Positions 51,955 through 60,049 of a DNA stretch of 64,000 bases are shown here, piece after piece. Source of the stretch: Hyphomicrobium sp. (GTDB taxonomy: Bacteria; Pseudomonadota; Alphaproteobacteria; Rhizobiales; Hyphomicrobiaceae). How positions within the stretch are numbered: the stretch's first letter is position 1; every line of letters starts with the position of its first letter. Made by a program: the position numbers and the translations under genes. Where the stretch lies: contig NZ_JAIELN010000003.1 of NCBI RefSeq assembly GCF_019753045.1, positions 182,624 to 246,623 on the forward strand, in the 5' to 3' direction. The notes under the pieces are model-generated. The model did no database searches. It had not been told where the DNA came from and saw only the letters and a list, made by a program, of their open reading frames with translations.

Positions 51955-53298
51955 TCAGGGACGCCAGTTTATAGAAAGACGACCCGTCTGAATGTCGGGG
52001 TCGATGTGCGCGGACGGGACACTTGGTATTGCGAATAGCGGCAGCTCTTCGCTCGCCAGGTCGATGTAGCGGTATTCGGCTTTGATCGAGAGCGAATCCC
52101 AGATTTTGGTTTCGAGACCGGCGCCGATGAACGCGCCCGACAAGCGTTTTGAATCGTAAATTACGCCCGAGCCCTCGCCGAGAATGCTGATCGTGGTCTT
52201 TTCCATTTCCGCGTTCGCGTAGCCGCCGCTGACGAACAGCAAGGTGTCGGGAGTGGTGAGGTAACCGAGCCTGCCGCCGACCATCAGGATGTTTTTAAAG
52301 CCGCCGCGGCTGCTCCAAAGTTCTTGGCTATCAACCCCGTCACTGGCTGAATTGCTGTCGCGGTAGGTCAGGTTCGAGAAATCCGCGTCGAAGAATGTGC
52401 CGGCGACGAACCGTTCTCTGAACTGATAGTCGTAGCCGACAGATGCCGAGATGAAGCCGCCGTCATTGCTGACCGGATTATTGAAAGGACCTGCATCCGG
52501 GCCGAACGATTCCTGCTTGTTGGCGATGCTATAGCCCGTACCGAAGCCCAAGTATGGGCCGGTCCAGCTCGAGGTGATCGGCGGGATCGAATTGTCGACA
52601 ACGTCCTTTTTGCCGTCACCAAAGCGATAGTTCAGTGACATCCGGATTGTTTGGATTTGTGGCTTGAAGCTTTCGGTGAGGACATCTTCGACCCTGATCT
52701 CTTCCTTCTGCATCGACGTATATCGGTACTCCGCCTTCAGGCTGAAGCCGTTACCAATCAGAGTTTCAACACCGCTGCCCAGGAAGTAGCCGTTGAAGCT
52801 TCCGAGATTCGCGCGGATTGGGCCGGAGCCGAAATTGATGGATACGTCGCTCGGATCGGAATGGGCGTAGCCGAATGTGGAGAAAAAGAGCGTCGACGGA
52901 GCGACGAGATATCCTATCCGACCGCCGACCGAAAGCTGATCCCCGATTTTGAAGTGTCCGACGTCGCCGGGAATGAGATTGGTAAAGTGGGTATCGATGT
53001 CGGAGAAATCGTAGTCGACGAAAGCGCCTACGACCAGCGGTCCGAACAGGGCGTGATCATAGCCGGCGCTGAGAGTGAGGAAGCCGCCCGTGCCCGCTTG
53101 GCCGTCCTTCATCGTTTTGACATTGATGGCTTCCTCCACCTCAGTCAGAAACGAGTTACTAACCCGGGTGTTCGTCATCCCATAGCCGCCGCCGATACCG
53201 ATGTACGGTCCTGCCCAGTCATTGGCGGCAGCCGGTCCGGTGGAGACAAAAGATGCTCCTGCCGCGACGAATGCGAGGCTGGCAAGGTTTCTAATCAT
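51955..53298 (-). CDS. Outer-membrane protein with two tandem beta-barrel domains
   Basis: This is a 447-residue predicted outer-membrane protein with a signal peptide (cleavage near residue 26). Its mature part is two similar halves of about 210 residues, each a porin-like Omp25/OmpW-type barrel. The first starts WAGPYIGIGGGYG and ends YRFGDG. The second starts WTGPYLGFGTGYS and ends LSINWRP. Each half contains a Gly-Tyr-Asp pattern (AGYDHALFG, VGYDYQFRE), a VGAFVDYDFS/AGTFFDADFS strand, GGRIGYL/GGRLGYLTTPDTL and SLKAEYRY/SIKAEYRY. The duplication is plain. Terminal aromatic residues support outer-membrane insertion. Role: surface structure or immune-type Omp; unknown. Confidence 0.85.
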   Translation of the reverse strand: MIRNLASLAFVAAGASFVSTGPAAANDWAGPYIGIGGGYGMTNTRVSNSFLTEVEEAINVKTMKDGQAGTGGFLTLSAGYDHALFGPLVVGAFVDYDFSDIDTHFTNLIPGDVGHFKIGDQLSVGGRIGYLVAPSTLFFSTFGYAHSDPSDVSINFGSGPIRANLGSFNGYFLGSGVETLIGNGFSLKAEYRYTSMQKEEIRVEDVLTESFKPQIQTIRMSLNYRFGDGKKDVVDNSIPPITSSWTGPYLGFGTGYSIANKQESFGPDAGPFNNPVSNDGGFISASVGYDYQFRERFVAGTFFDADFSNLTYRDSNSASDGVDSQELWSSRGGFKNILMVGGRLGYLTTPDTLLFVSGGYANAEMEKTTISILGEGSGVIYDSKRLSGAFIGAGLETKIWDSLSIKAEYRYIDLASEELPLFAIPSVPSAHIDPDIQTGRLSINWRP

Positions 53299-53488
53299 GG
53301 CTCTCCCCCGGGGCCCTCAGACGACGTCTTGTCTGCGTGGCTTCAATGCGTAAGTTTCGGGCAAATATGTCCCACACATTGATATCGTTATCTGATTCGC
53401 GGACTAAGGAAGACCTCGCGCCAACGGGCCGCTTCGCGATGGACGGTGGAGTGTTCTAAGACGCACAGAGCAATACGGAGTCAGACCT

Positions 53489-54151
53489 ATGAGCGACGCG
53501 CGCGCCAAAACATCATCCCCGCTCAAGGCAGCGATCGTCCGCGTGACGCCCTTCGAGCAGAATTGCACGTTGATTTGGGACGACGCGACGAAGGTTGGAG
53601 CCGTCATCGATCCGGGCGGGAATCTCGATCGCATCGAACAGGGAATCAAAGAAGCGGGAATCACAGTCGAGAAAATTCTGCTGACGCACGGTCACATCGA
53701 TCACGCGGGCGGCGCCGCCGATCTCCGCGACCGGCTTGGCGTGAAGATCGAAGGTCCGCATCGAAACGATGCGGTGCTGCTCGACGCGCTCGAGAAGCAG
53801 GGCGAGATGTACGGCATCTCCGGTGTTCGCAATGTCAAACCCGATCGTTGGCTGGACGAGGGCGACAAGGTCACCGTGGCCGGACACGAGTTCGAGATTT
53901 TTCACTGCCCCGGACATTCGCCGGGGTCCGTCGTCTTTTTCGACCGTCGGCAGAGATTTGCGCTAGTCGGCGACGTGCTATTCCGCGGATCGATCGGGCG
54001 GACCGATTTTGCCTACGGCGACCACGACGCATTAATATCGTCGATCAAGACCAAGCTTCTGCCGCTCGGCGACGATATCGCGTTCATTTGCGGTCATGGT
54101 CCGCCGAGCCAGTTCGGACCGGAACGGCTGACCAATCCGTTTCTTGTCTAA
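53489..54151 (+). CDS. MBL-fold metallo-hydrolase (glyoxalase II-like)
   Basis: This is a zinc or iron hydrolase of 220 residues, related to YcbL/GloC-type glyoxalase II. It has VTPFEQNCTLIWDD at the start, the motif LTHGHIDHAGGAADL (about 66-80), FEIFHCPGHSPGSVVFFD, LVGDVLFRGSIGRTDF and the end FICGHGPPSQFG. All metal ligands are present. It may be a hydroxyacylglutathione hydrolase or a related thioesterase. It is near the outer-membrane gene but divergent; no operon is apparent. Confidence 0.87.
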   Translation: MSDARAKTSSPLKAAIVRVTPFEQNCTLIWDDATKVGAVIDPGGNLDRIEQGIKEAGITVEKILLTHGHIDHAGGAADLRDRLGVKIEGPHRNDAVLLDALEKQGEMYGISGVRNVKPDRWLDEGDKVTVAGHEFEIFHCPGHSPGSVVFFDRRQRFALVGDVLFRGSIGRTDFAYGDHDALISSIKTKLLPLGDDIAFICGHGPPSQFGPERLTNPFLV

Positions 54152-54172
54152 AGGTTCGCGGGGCTTCGGCGG

Positions 54173-54559
54173 TCAGAACGAAAACGTGTACGAGCCGCCG
54201 AGGCAGCCGAATATTCCGCATTCGCGTTGCAGCGTGCCGTAGCCGCCGCTCGAAATCGAATTGTCGTTGCCGCCGAAGAAGTCGACCGTTTGAACGCGAA
54301 GCGTCTCTTCGCAGCTTCTTCTGCAGGCCACCCAAGCGCCGCCCGGAAGCTGGACTTCCCATCCCCACTTCGGCGCGCGCCGGACCACGCTCGAGATCTG
54401 GCCATTGCCGAAGCGGCTGTAAGCGGTAATCACCTCGCCCTGCTTGTAGTTCGAGCGGAGGCGGCCAATGTTAGCGTCCGCAGCGGGCGGGATCGCGGTG
54501 GTGAAGGCGGCGGCGACGGCGGCAGCTGCCAGCATTTTTGCGCGCATAGAGAATCTCAT
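54173..54559 (-). CDS. Small exported protein of unknown function
   Basis: This 128-residue protein has a signal peptide (about residues 1-29, with AxA before NIGRL). Its mature part has beta-rich sequence: NYKQGEVITAYSRFGNGQI, GWEVQLPGGAWVACRRSCEE and a Cys-containing end ECGIFGCLGGSYTF. Cys pairs (CRRSC, CGIFGC) may form disulfides. I recognise no family. It is followed on the same strand by the paralogue gene at 54581, with a 21-nt gap, so they may share a transcript. Confidence 0.65.
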   Translation of the reverse strand: MRFSMRAKMLAAAAVAAAFTTAIPPAADANIGRLRSNYKQGEVITAYSRFGNGQISSVVRRAPKWGWEVQLPGGAWVACRRSCEETLRVQTVDFFGGNDNSISSGGYGTLQRECGIFGCLGGSYTFSF

Positions 54560-54580
54560 CCTTTTGGCTTGGCTTTTCCG

Positions 54581-55075
54581 CTAACGCGACATCGAAATGT
54601 TGACGCCCTTGAATGACGGGCCGCTCGTCGCGACGATCACCGAGTGCGAGCCGCCCGAAATCGCGACCGACATCGAACCGCTAATGCCGCCGCTGATCGC
54701 AAGGTTCATCTTATTGGATGATGCCTTTCCCGCGACGGTGCCGGACTGATTGTACGTGCGTTCCTCCCAGTCGCCGCTCACCGTGCCGTGCGCATTGGTG
54801 AGATTGGCCCTGAGCTCGACCTTTGCGGAAGCGTTGGCGCAGCGGATCGAAAGCCCGAGATTGGTCGGGCCGTTGTTCGTATAGTAGCCTTTGCAGCGGA
54901 GGCTTTCCGTCTTGCCATTATCGAAGCGAGCGGTGCCCGATCCGGACCATGTGCCGGCGAGTTCGACGAATGGATTGTCCGACGCCGCTACCGCGGGATT
55001 GAACGATAGGGCCACGCCGATCGCTACGACGGAGGCCCGCGCCGAAATTGACGCTGCTGGTCTGTAATTGCGCAC
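54581..55075 (-). CDS. Exported lipocalin-like protein, paralogue of the 55401 gene
   Basis: This is a 164-residue predicted periplasmic protein. GTG 55075 with GGAAGGA about 11 nt before is the best start; it gives a proper signal peptide ending near AVA. The mature part resembles the 55401 product: both begin with FVELAGTWSGSG / LASLAGRWVGMA, followed by a C-containing beta segment (LRCKGYY / FKCVVTY) and a VSGDW / VTGAW motif, with GGTVSG-like loops. This suggests a small lipid- or metabolite-binding beta barrel. It is divergent from its paralogue across about 325 nt. Confidence 0.68.
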   Translation of the reverse strand: MRNYRPAASISARASVVAIGVALSFNPAVAASDNPFVELAGTWSGSGTARFDNGKTESLRCKGYYTNNGPTNLGLSIRCANASAKVELRANLTNAHGTVSGDWEERTYNQSGTVAGKASSNKMNLAISGGISGSMSVAISGGSHSVIVATSGPSFKGVNISMSR

Positions 55076-55400
55076 GACGAATTCTTCCTTCCAAACGGTG
55101 AGCCCCCGAAGCGGGCGCATTATTGTCTGATGTAAGCCGATTTGCGAGCCATATGGGAGCGGCGATGCTGCGCGTCCAAACGTGTTGCCGCCGGGCGACA
55201 GTGGGGATGCATCCGCCTGGGAGCGTGCAGCTTCCAAAACGACGTGTAGCCCGCGAGTTTCCCAAATACGGCCTACAAAGCGTCGCGATCCGATTTCAAA
55301 CTCCCGGTATTGTTAGGTGGCGCTGAGAAGACAGCGGCTTTTGCCGTGGGTGGGACTCGGGGCGCGCCATAGCCAATAACAATGTTGAGGGAGTTGAGTC

Positions 55401-55904
55401 ATGGGTCGGGCGTTCCGCATTGGCACGTATGTCGCAGTTGCAAGTATTTCAAGCCTGATTGCTACGGAGAACCGGGCGGCCGCGCCAATCGACCCACTAG
55501 CTAGCCTCGCAGGACGTTGGGTTGGTATGGCGACGATGACGTCTCTGACGGGGCCGGCGTCGAGCTTCAAATGTGTCGTGACCTACGTCGAACGCAAGGA
55601 CGGCGTGCAGGGAATGCGGCAGACGCTGCGGTGCGACGACGGTTCAAACTTCAAGCTTCACGCCGCGACCGACCTTTCCGTGGAAGGCGAGAAGGTTACG
55701 GGCGCATGGCAGGACAAGATCAACGACATTGGCGGCACGGTTTCGGGTATTGTCACGGCTGACGGCTTCGACGTGCAGCTCTCGGGTCAATTCTTTGAAG
55801 CCCATATGGCGGTCGCCGGGCAGGGCTGCGATCAGTCCGTCAAAGTTCTTCCGCGAAATCCGGACGTTTTCCAAGAACTCGCCGCTACGCTGAAGAAGTG
55901 CTGA
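55401..55904 (+). CDS. Exported lipocalin-like protein, paralogue of the 54581 gene
   Basis: This is a 167-residue predicted periplasmic protein with a signal peptide (cleavage near residue 27). Strand-rich sequence with LAGRWVGMATMTSL, FKCVVTYVERKDG, MRQTLRCDDGSNF, VTGAWQDKINDIGGTVSG and FDVQLSGQFFEAHM aligns by eye with the divergent neighbour. It has additional cysteines (GCDQ and the terminal KKC). Unknown function; possible binding of a hydrophobic ligand. The two genes flank a promoter-sized gap. Confidence 0.7.
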   Translation: MGRAFRIGTYVAVASISSLIATENRAAAPIDPLASLAGRWVGMATMTSLTGPASSFKCVVTYVERKDGVQGMRQTLRCDDGSNFKLHAATDLSVEGEKVTGAWQDKINDIGGTVSGIVTADGFDVQLSGQFFEAHMAVAGQGCDQSVKVLPRNPDVFQELAATLKKC

Positions 55905-55922
55905 GCGGACTGACGCCTGCTT

Positions 55923-56525
55923 TCAGAACGGCTCGACGATCTGACAGACGATCGGGACTGAGTCCGATTTCTGATCGTAGCGGAAATCCAGGATCAGATT
56001 GAAAACGTCTTGGGGCCAAGGAGTGGGGTAACTGCCCTCACGGCCGCCGAGCAGCGCCGAAATCTCCGGCAGCTTGCCGTGGTGCCAGCAGATGACGATC
56101 ATCTTCCCGTGGTAGCCGGGGTTCGAAAAGATTTCGGTGACGAGGCTCTTGAAGGCCTTGTCCTCGATATGGTGCTGAACCTCGATACCGAGTGCGGCGG
56201 CGAGGGGCCTCATTGTTTCTATCGATCGGATCGAGCGCTTCGAGCGGGCTGCCGCGTAAATGAAATCGGGACGGCCGAATGTCTCGGGGATGTAGGTCAC
56301 GAGACGGTTGGCGCGCTTGGCGCCTTCGGCCGACAGCAGGATGTCGTTAGTATCTCCCGTCTTCTCGGCGTGGCGCATCAGCAGGATGCGGCCAGGTCCG
56401 CCCGCGGGGTGATGCGTTGCCGTTATCTCTTCTGCGGGGCTGCCGCGTAGTGCTGTCCAGAGCGATTTGGCGCCAGCGCACAGCCATGCCTTCATACCGC
56501 GGCCCGGTTCCGCAGACTCTTTCAA
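55923..56525 (-). CDS. Histidine phosphatase family protein A
   Basis: This is a branch of the phosphoglycerate-mutase-like histidine phosphatases, 200 residues from the TTG at 56525, which has GAAAGGA 7 nt upstream; an ATG at 56495 is an alternative. It has RILLMRHAEKTGD with the catalytic RHA pair, KRANRLVTYIPETFGRPDFI, SIRSIETMRPLAAALGIEV, then MIVICWHHGKLPEISALLG with the second His, and it ends with a DFRYDQ stretch. It has no clear signal peptide, only a short hydrophobic leader. It is 15 nt from the next gene, its paralogue, which is transcribed in the same direction. Confidence 0.8.
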   Translation of the reverse strand: MKESAEPGRGMKAWLCAGAKSLWTALRGSPAEEITATHHPAGGPGRILLMRHAEKTGDTNDILLSAEGAKRANRLVTYIPETFGRPDFIYAAARSKRSIRSIETMRPLAAALGIEVQHHIEDKAFKSLVTEIFSNPGYHGKMIVICWHHGKLPEISALLGGREGSYPTPWPQDVFNLILDFRYDQKSDSVPIVCQIVEPF

Positions 56526-56648
56526 GTGCCGTTCCTTTCGTGAGTTTCCGTCATTCGCGCATTGCGCTATTGGCGCAAGTGGCCCCCGTCGTCGTCGCGC
56601 ACGCGTTTTCGTCGAAGCGCGAGGACTTTGCAATGATCTCGCAGATCT

Positions 56649-57290
56649 TCAAAACGGTTCCATGACGCGATTGACGGCCGGTGCGCTGCCCGAGTTCGGA
56701 TCGTATTGCAAATCGAGGACGAGGTTGAACGCGTCTTCAGGCCACGGATCGGGATAGCTGCCTGCGGGGGCGCCGAGCAGCGCTGCGATTGCGGGTAGGT
56801 TTCCGTGATGCCAGCAAATGACGATGGTTTTTCCCTTGTAATCGGGATCGTCGAAAATCTCCTGAATGAGATCAGGGAAATCGCGATCTTCGAATTCGTG
56901 CTGAACATGCATTCCGAGCGCGTCCGCGAGGGGTTGGACGGTTTCTCGCGGGCGGTCGGAATGCTTCGAATGGGATGTGGCGATGATGAAATCCGGTTTG
57001 CCGAACGTTTGCGGAATGTACGTCGCGAGATGTTCGGCGCGCGCATGACCGGCGTCGGATAAATCCTCGTCTTCCGGATCGTCGGTCTTGTCGGCGTGGC
57101 GCATCAGGATGATGCGCTTCGGCCCGCCCATGAAGTGTTGGATCGGTGCATAGTCGCTCGCGCGCTCGCGCGCCGAGGCGGTGCTGGCCCATTCACCGTT
57201 GGTCTCAAGAAGGACTGTCACCGAGGCGACGCCCGCCGCAATAAGTGCTGCCGCCGCGAAGCGCCGATAGAGTGCAGAGACGCATTTCAT
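56649..57290 (-). CDS. Histidine phosphatase family protein B (membrane-anchored)
   Basis: This is a 213-residue paralogue of the gene just downstream. It has an N-terminal membrane anchor (residues about 10-32), then RIILMRHADKTDDPEDED with the catalytic His, HARAEHLATYIPQTFGKPDFI, RPRETVQPLADALGM and VICWHHGNLPAIAALLG. The two share the same core order and the same terminal DLQYDP/DFRYDQ and EPF ends. It would act in the periplasm or at the membrane. It precedes the other by about 120 nt on the same strand. Confidence 0.82.
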   Translation of the reverse strand: MKCVSALYRRFAAAALIAAGVASVTVLLETNGEWASTASARERASDYAPIQHFMGGPKRIILMRHADKTDDPEDEDLSDAGHARAEHLATYIPQTFGKPDFIIATSHSKHSDRPRETVQPLADALGMHVQHEFEDRDFPDLIQEIFDDPDYKGKTIVICWHHGNLPAIAALLGAPAGSYPDPWPEDAFNLVLDLQYDPNSGSAPAVNRVMEPF

Positions 57291-57308
57291 GCTTTTTCTC
57301 CGGCTGAG

Positions 57309-57755
57309 CTAGACCCACGTCTCGCCATCGGTGGAGTCGGGTAAGGCCCTCGGCCGGCCGTTCTCATCCAGGGCGACGAATGTGAAATGGGCGCGGGTAA
57401 CGCATGTTTGGAATTCGCTGTCGCGCGGCCGCCTCCAGGCTTGGACGTCGAACGTCATCGAGGACCGCCCGCGCTTGATCATGCGAGCCCAGACCGTCAA
57501 TTCGTCTCCGACTTTGACCGGCTCGTGAAAGCTCATGCCCTCGACGGCGACGGTGGCGCAGCGTCCCTGGCTAACGCGTGCCGCGGCGTTCCCGGCGGCG
57601 AGATCCATCTGGGACATGATCCAGCCGCCGAAGATGTCGCCCGAGGGGTTGGTGTCGGCCGGCATTGCAATGGTGCGAATAACCGGATCGCCGGTCGGCA
57701 TTGGCAGATGCGGGGCCGTTCGATGCCGCTTTTTGTCGGGTGTCTCGACCGTCAT
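57309..57755 (-). CDS. YciA-type acyl-CoA thioesterase
   Basis: This is a hotdog-fold thioesterase of 148 residues from ATG 57755. Its core is RTIAMPADTNPSGDIFGGWIM, with the catalytic Asn/Asp region, then SMDLAAGNAAARVSQGRC-like MDLAAGNAAARVS and FHEPVKVGDELTVWARMIKRGRSSM, as in YciA/BACH enzymes. Longer open frame to 57866 is in the opposite coding context and rejected. It is downstream of nothing obvious, 19 nt from the phosphatase B start on the same strand, and divergent from the gene at 57964. Confidence 0.88.
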   Translation of the reverse strand: MTVETPDKKRHRTAPHLPMPTGDPVIRTIAMPADTNPSGDIFGGWIMSQMDLAAGNAAARVSQGRCATVAVEGMSFHEPVKVGDELTVWARMIKRGRSSMTFDVQAWRRPRDSEFQTCVTRAHFTFVALDENGRPRALPDSTDGETWV

Positions 57756-57963
57756 GTCCGCGAACCTTTCCGTATGCGGACGATGCCGCGATCTGTCGTG
57801 TGACCTGCCGCCGGCCCCAAAAAGGGCCAACAGGGGCGGAGGGAAGATGCGCAGCGTAGCGCCCAAGGTTCAAAACAGGCGCACATCGTCAATCCTTACG
57901 CAACCTTCGTTGCCTAATTTTGGCGAATCGGCCCTCACAACTGATTCGAGTTGCGATACCGCC

Positions 57964-58266
57964 ATGACGTCCGCCACCCCCGATCGCGAACTGCTGCAGC
58001 AACTCGCGAACATCCCTGAAGTTTCGCTGAGCGGCTTTTCCGTACGGGAGGGCCTTTCCGGAACGGGCGTGACGGTGATGAAGGGCCGGAATTATTTCGG
58101 CAGCTGGCGGGCCGTGGACACACAACTCGTGTGGGTTCCGGCAAATCTGACCGAACCGGGCCACATCGTCGAGACGGTCGACGAGGCCGTTCGCCATACT
58201 TTGCTCCTGATCTTAAAGAGCATCGAAACGACGCGCACGAAGCCGCCGCGCTCGATCGCAAGCTGA
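57964..58266 (+). CDS. Small hypothetical protein
   Basis: This is a 100-residue protein I cannot name. It has a helical start (ELLQQLANIPEVSLSGFSVREG), then GTGVTVMKGRNYFGSWRAV, WVPANLTEPGHIVETVDEAV and a helical end. The pattern suggests a compact alpha/beta protein. The frame is open upstream to 57535, but that part overlaps the thioesterase gene and is not conserved. ATG 57964 is the first plausible start after the shared region. Confidence 0.6.
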   Translation: MTSATPDRELLQQLANIPEVSLSGFSVREGLSGTGVTVMKGRNYFGSWRAVDTQLVWVPANLTEPGHIVETVDEAVRHTLLLILKSIETTRTKPPRSIAS

Positions 58267-58371
58267 CCGGCCGTTCGAAGGCCGGATCGCGACCAAAATT
58301 TCGACTAGCGAACGAGTTCCACTTCGGGAAAATTGGCGCGAGATGGACGCCATTAGCCCGGAGCATTGCCC

Positions 58372-58914
58372 GTGAACTTGAAACTGACTTCTCGGACGTT
58401 ATCGCCCGTTCTCTTTCTTGTTTTCGCAGTATCCGCCGCCGCCGACCCGATCGAGTTGCCGGCGCGCAAGCCTGGCTATTGGGAAATCGTCATGACGCAT
58501 AAGGAAAATGCGCCGCCGATGACGCTTCATGCCTGCATCGACGCGGCGACGGATAAAGCCATGATGGATGCAGGAACCGACGCGATGCAGAGCATGTGTT
58601 CCGAGCGCCAGATCAAGCGCGAGGGCGATGCCTACGTCTGGGATTCGACGTGCACGATGGAGTCCATGAAGACGACGTCGCGTGTGGTGATCACAGGCGA
58701 TTTCCAATCGGCCTATCAGATGACCATCAGCGGAGAGATCAGCGGCCTCGACGCACCTCAGAAAATTGTCACCACCCAGAAGGCGAAGTGGCTCTCGGAG
58801 GCTTGTCCCGCCGGAGTGAAGGCAGGTGACATGCAAATGCCGGGCGGGGTCACGGTCAACACCGGCGATATGATCAATGCGCTCGGCGTAGCGAAGACGC
58901 CCTGGCGGCCTTAG
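58372..58914 (+). CDS. DUF3617 family exported protein
   Basis: This is a 180-residue predicted periplasmic protein of DUF3617. GTG 58372 with GGAG 8 nt upstream is the preferred start. It has a signal peptide (about 1-25), then PARKPGYWEIVMTHKEN, THACIDAATDKAMM-like LHACIDAATDKAMMD, MCSERQIKREGDAYVWDSTC and TTSRVVITGDFQSAYQMTI, the usual DUF3617 set with paired Cys. Function unknown. It is 105 nt after the small gene at 57964 in the same direction. Confidence 0.85.
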   Translation: MNLKLTSRTLSPVLFLVFAVSAAADPIELPARKPGYWEIVMTHKENAPPMTLHACIDAATDKAMMDAGTDAMQSMCSERQIKREGDAYVWDSTCTMESMKTTSRVVITGDFQSAYQMTISGEISGLDAPQKIVTTQKAKWLSEACPAGVKAGDMQMPGGVTVNTGDMINALGVAKTPWRP

Positions 58915-58977
58915 CTCTCGCATTGAAATCTGATGAGGTTACTGCGGCCACTGCTTCGATGGCGGCCGCAGATATCC

Positions 58978-59556
58978 TTATGCGGCGAGCACGGCGCGGT
59001 CGTGCTTTCCTTCCTCGATTTCTTCGATGATCTTTGCAACGAATGCTTCGATATCGCCGGGATTGCGGCTCGTTACGATACCCTCATCAGATACCACAGG
59101 TTCGTCGACCCAATTGGCGCCGGCGTTGATCATGTCCGTTTTGATCGACGTGTACGATGTCGCCTTGCGGCCCCGGACGGCGTTGGATTCGATCAACAGC
59201 CATGGTGCGTGGCAGATCGCGGCGACGACCTTGCCGTCGGCGAGGAAGGCCTTGATGAGCTTAATCGCTTCGGGGTTCTGGCGCAGCGTGTCTGGGTTCA
59301 TCTGGCCGCCGGGCAGCACGATGGCGTCGTAGAGCGAGGTCGATGCTTCGCCCAGTTCCATGTCGACTTTGACGGGTTTGCCCCAGTCCTGATTTTGCCA
59401 GCCGATGATCGAGTCCTTCTGCTTCCGCTGCTTTGGCGCGGCGACATGCACCAGCTGGGCAACCGCCTTTAACTTTTCGCGCGGAACGTCGAGTTCCGAT
59501 TGCTCGAAACCGTCAGTCGCGAGAATGAGAATTTTTGCTTTCGAGATCTTTGGCAT
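58978..59556 (-). CDS. DJ-1/PfpI family protein (glutamine amidotransferase-like)
   Basis: This is a protein deglycase/protease-like family member of 192 residues from ATG 59556. It has ILILATDGFEQSELDVPREKL, YDAIVLPGGQMNPDTLRQ and the nucleophile elbow VAAICHAPWLLIES with Cys and the adjacent His. VVSDEGIVTSRNPGDIEAF follows. Length matches YhbO-type proteins. It is 103 nt after the GYD gene on the same strand. It may protect against glyoxal damage. Confidence 0.87.
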   Translation of the reverse strand: MPKISKAKILILATDGFEQSELDVPREKLKAVAQLVHVAAPKQRKQKDSIIGWQNQDWGKPVKVDMELGEASTSLYDAIVLPGGQMNPDTLRQNPEAIKLIKAFLADGKVVAAICHAPWLLIESNAVRGRKATSYTSIKTDMINAGANWVDEPVVSDEGIVTSRNPGDIEAFVAKIIEEIEEGKHDRAVLAA

Positions 59557-59659
59557 TGGAGGGTCCTCGATTGCCTTGCAACTGAGAAACAACCAATCGG
59601 GCTCGTCGGAGTTCCGCCCTGCGGCAAGGGGCGGTTTGAGGCCTTTTTGCCGATGTCGC

Positions 59660-59953
59660 TCACACCATTTTATTGAGGATTCTGCCCATTTCCTCGAACG
59701 AAAAGGCGCGTAGCGTTTGCGTTCGGACATTGCCGCGAGAGGCAACGCTCAACGATAGTGCGGTGGCCGTCTCATCGTCGGGCGCCTCGCAGATCGCGAC
59801 GGAGTCGAAAGTCCCGATCGTCCAATAAATGTCTTTGACCGTGATGCCAGCGTTCGCGGCCATGGCTTTGAATTTGTCGCCACGGCTTATCGTGTCTTTG
59901 GCGTCGTGAACGCCTTTGTCCGTGAAGTTGGCAAGAATGATATACGTCGCCAT
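59660..59953 (-). CDS. GYD domain protein
   Basis: This is a 97-residue dimeric alpha/beta-barrel-type protein. It starts ATYIILANFTDKGVHDAKDT, has YWTIGTFDSVAICEAPDDE, and VASRGNVRTQTLRAFSFEEM, which give the GYD family pattern. ATG 59953 is preferred over 60007. No catalytic function is established for the family. It is the first of two same-strand genes with the DJ-1/PfpI gene. Confidence 0.88.
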   Translation of the reverse strand: MATYIILANFTDKGVHDAKDTISRGDKFKAMAANAGITVKDIYWTIGTFDSVAICEAPDDETATALSLSVASRGNVRTQTLRAFSFEEMGRILNKMV

Positions 59954-60049
59954 GAGAGCCTCCATTGTGGTGGTGCTCCCCGTTGTCGTGGATGTTAGAT
60001 CGCGCAACCGACCAAATGTAGGAAAATCTGCGGCCTCGACTCCCCGGTC

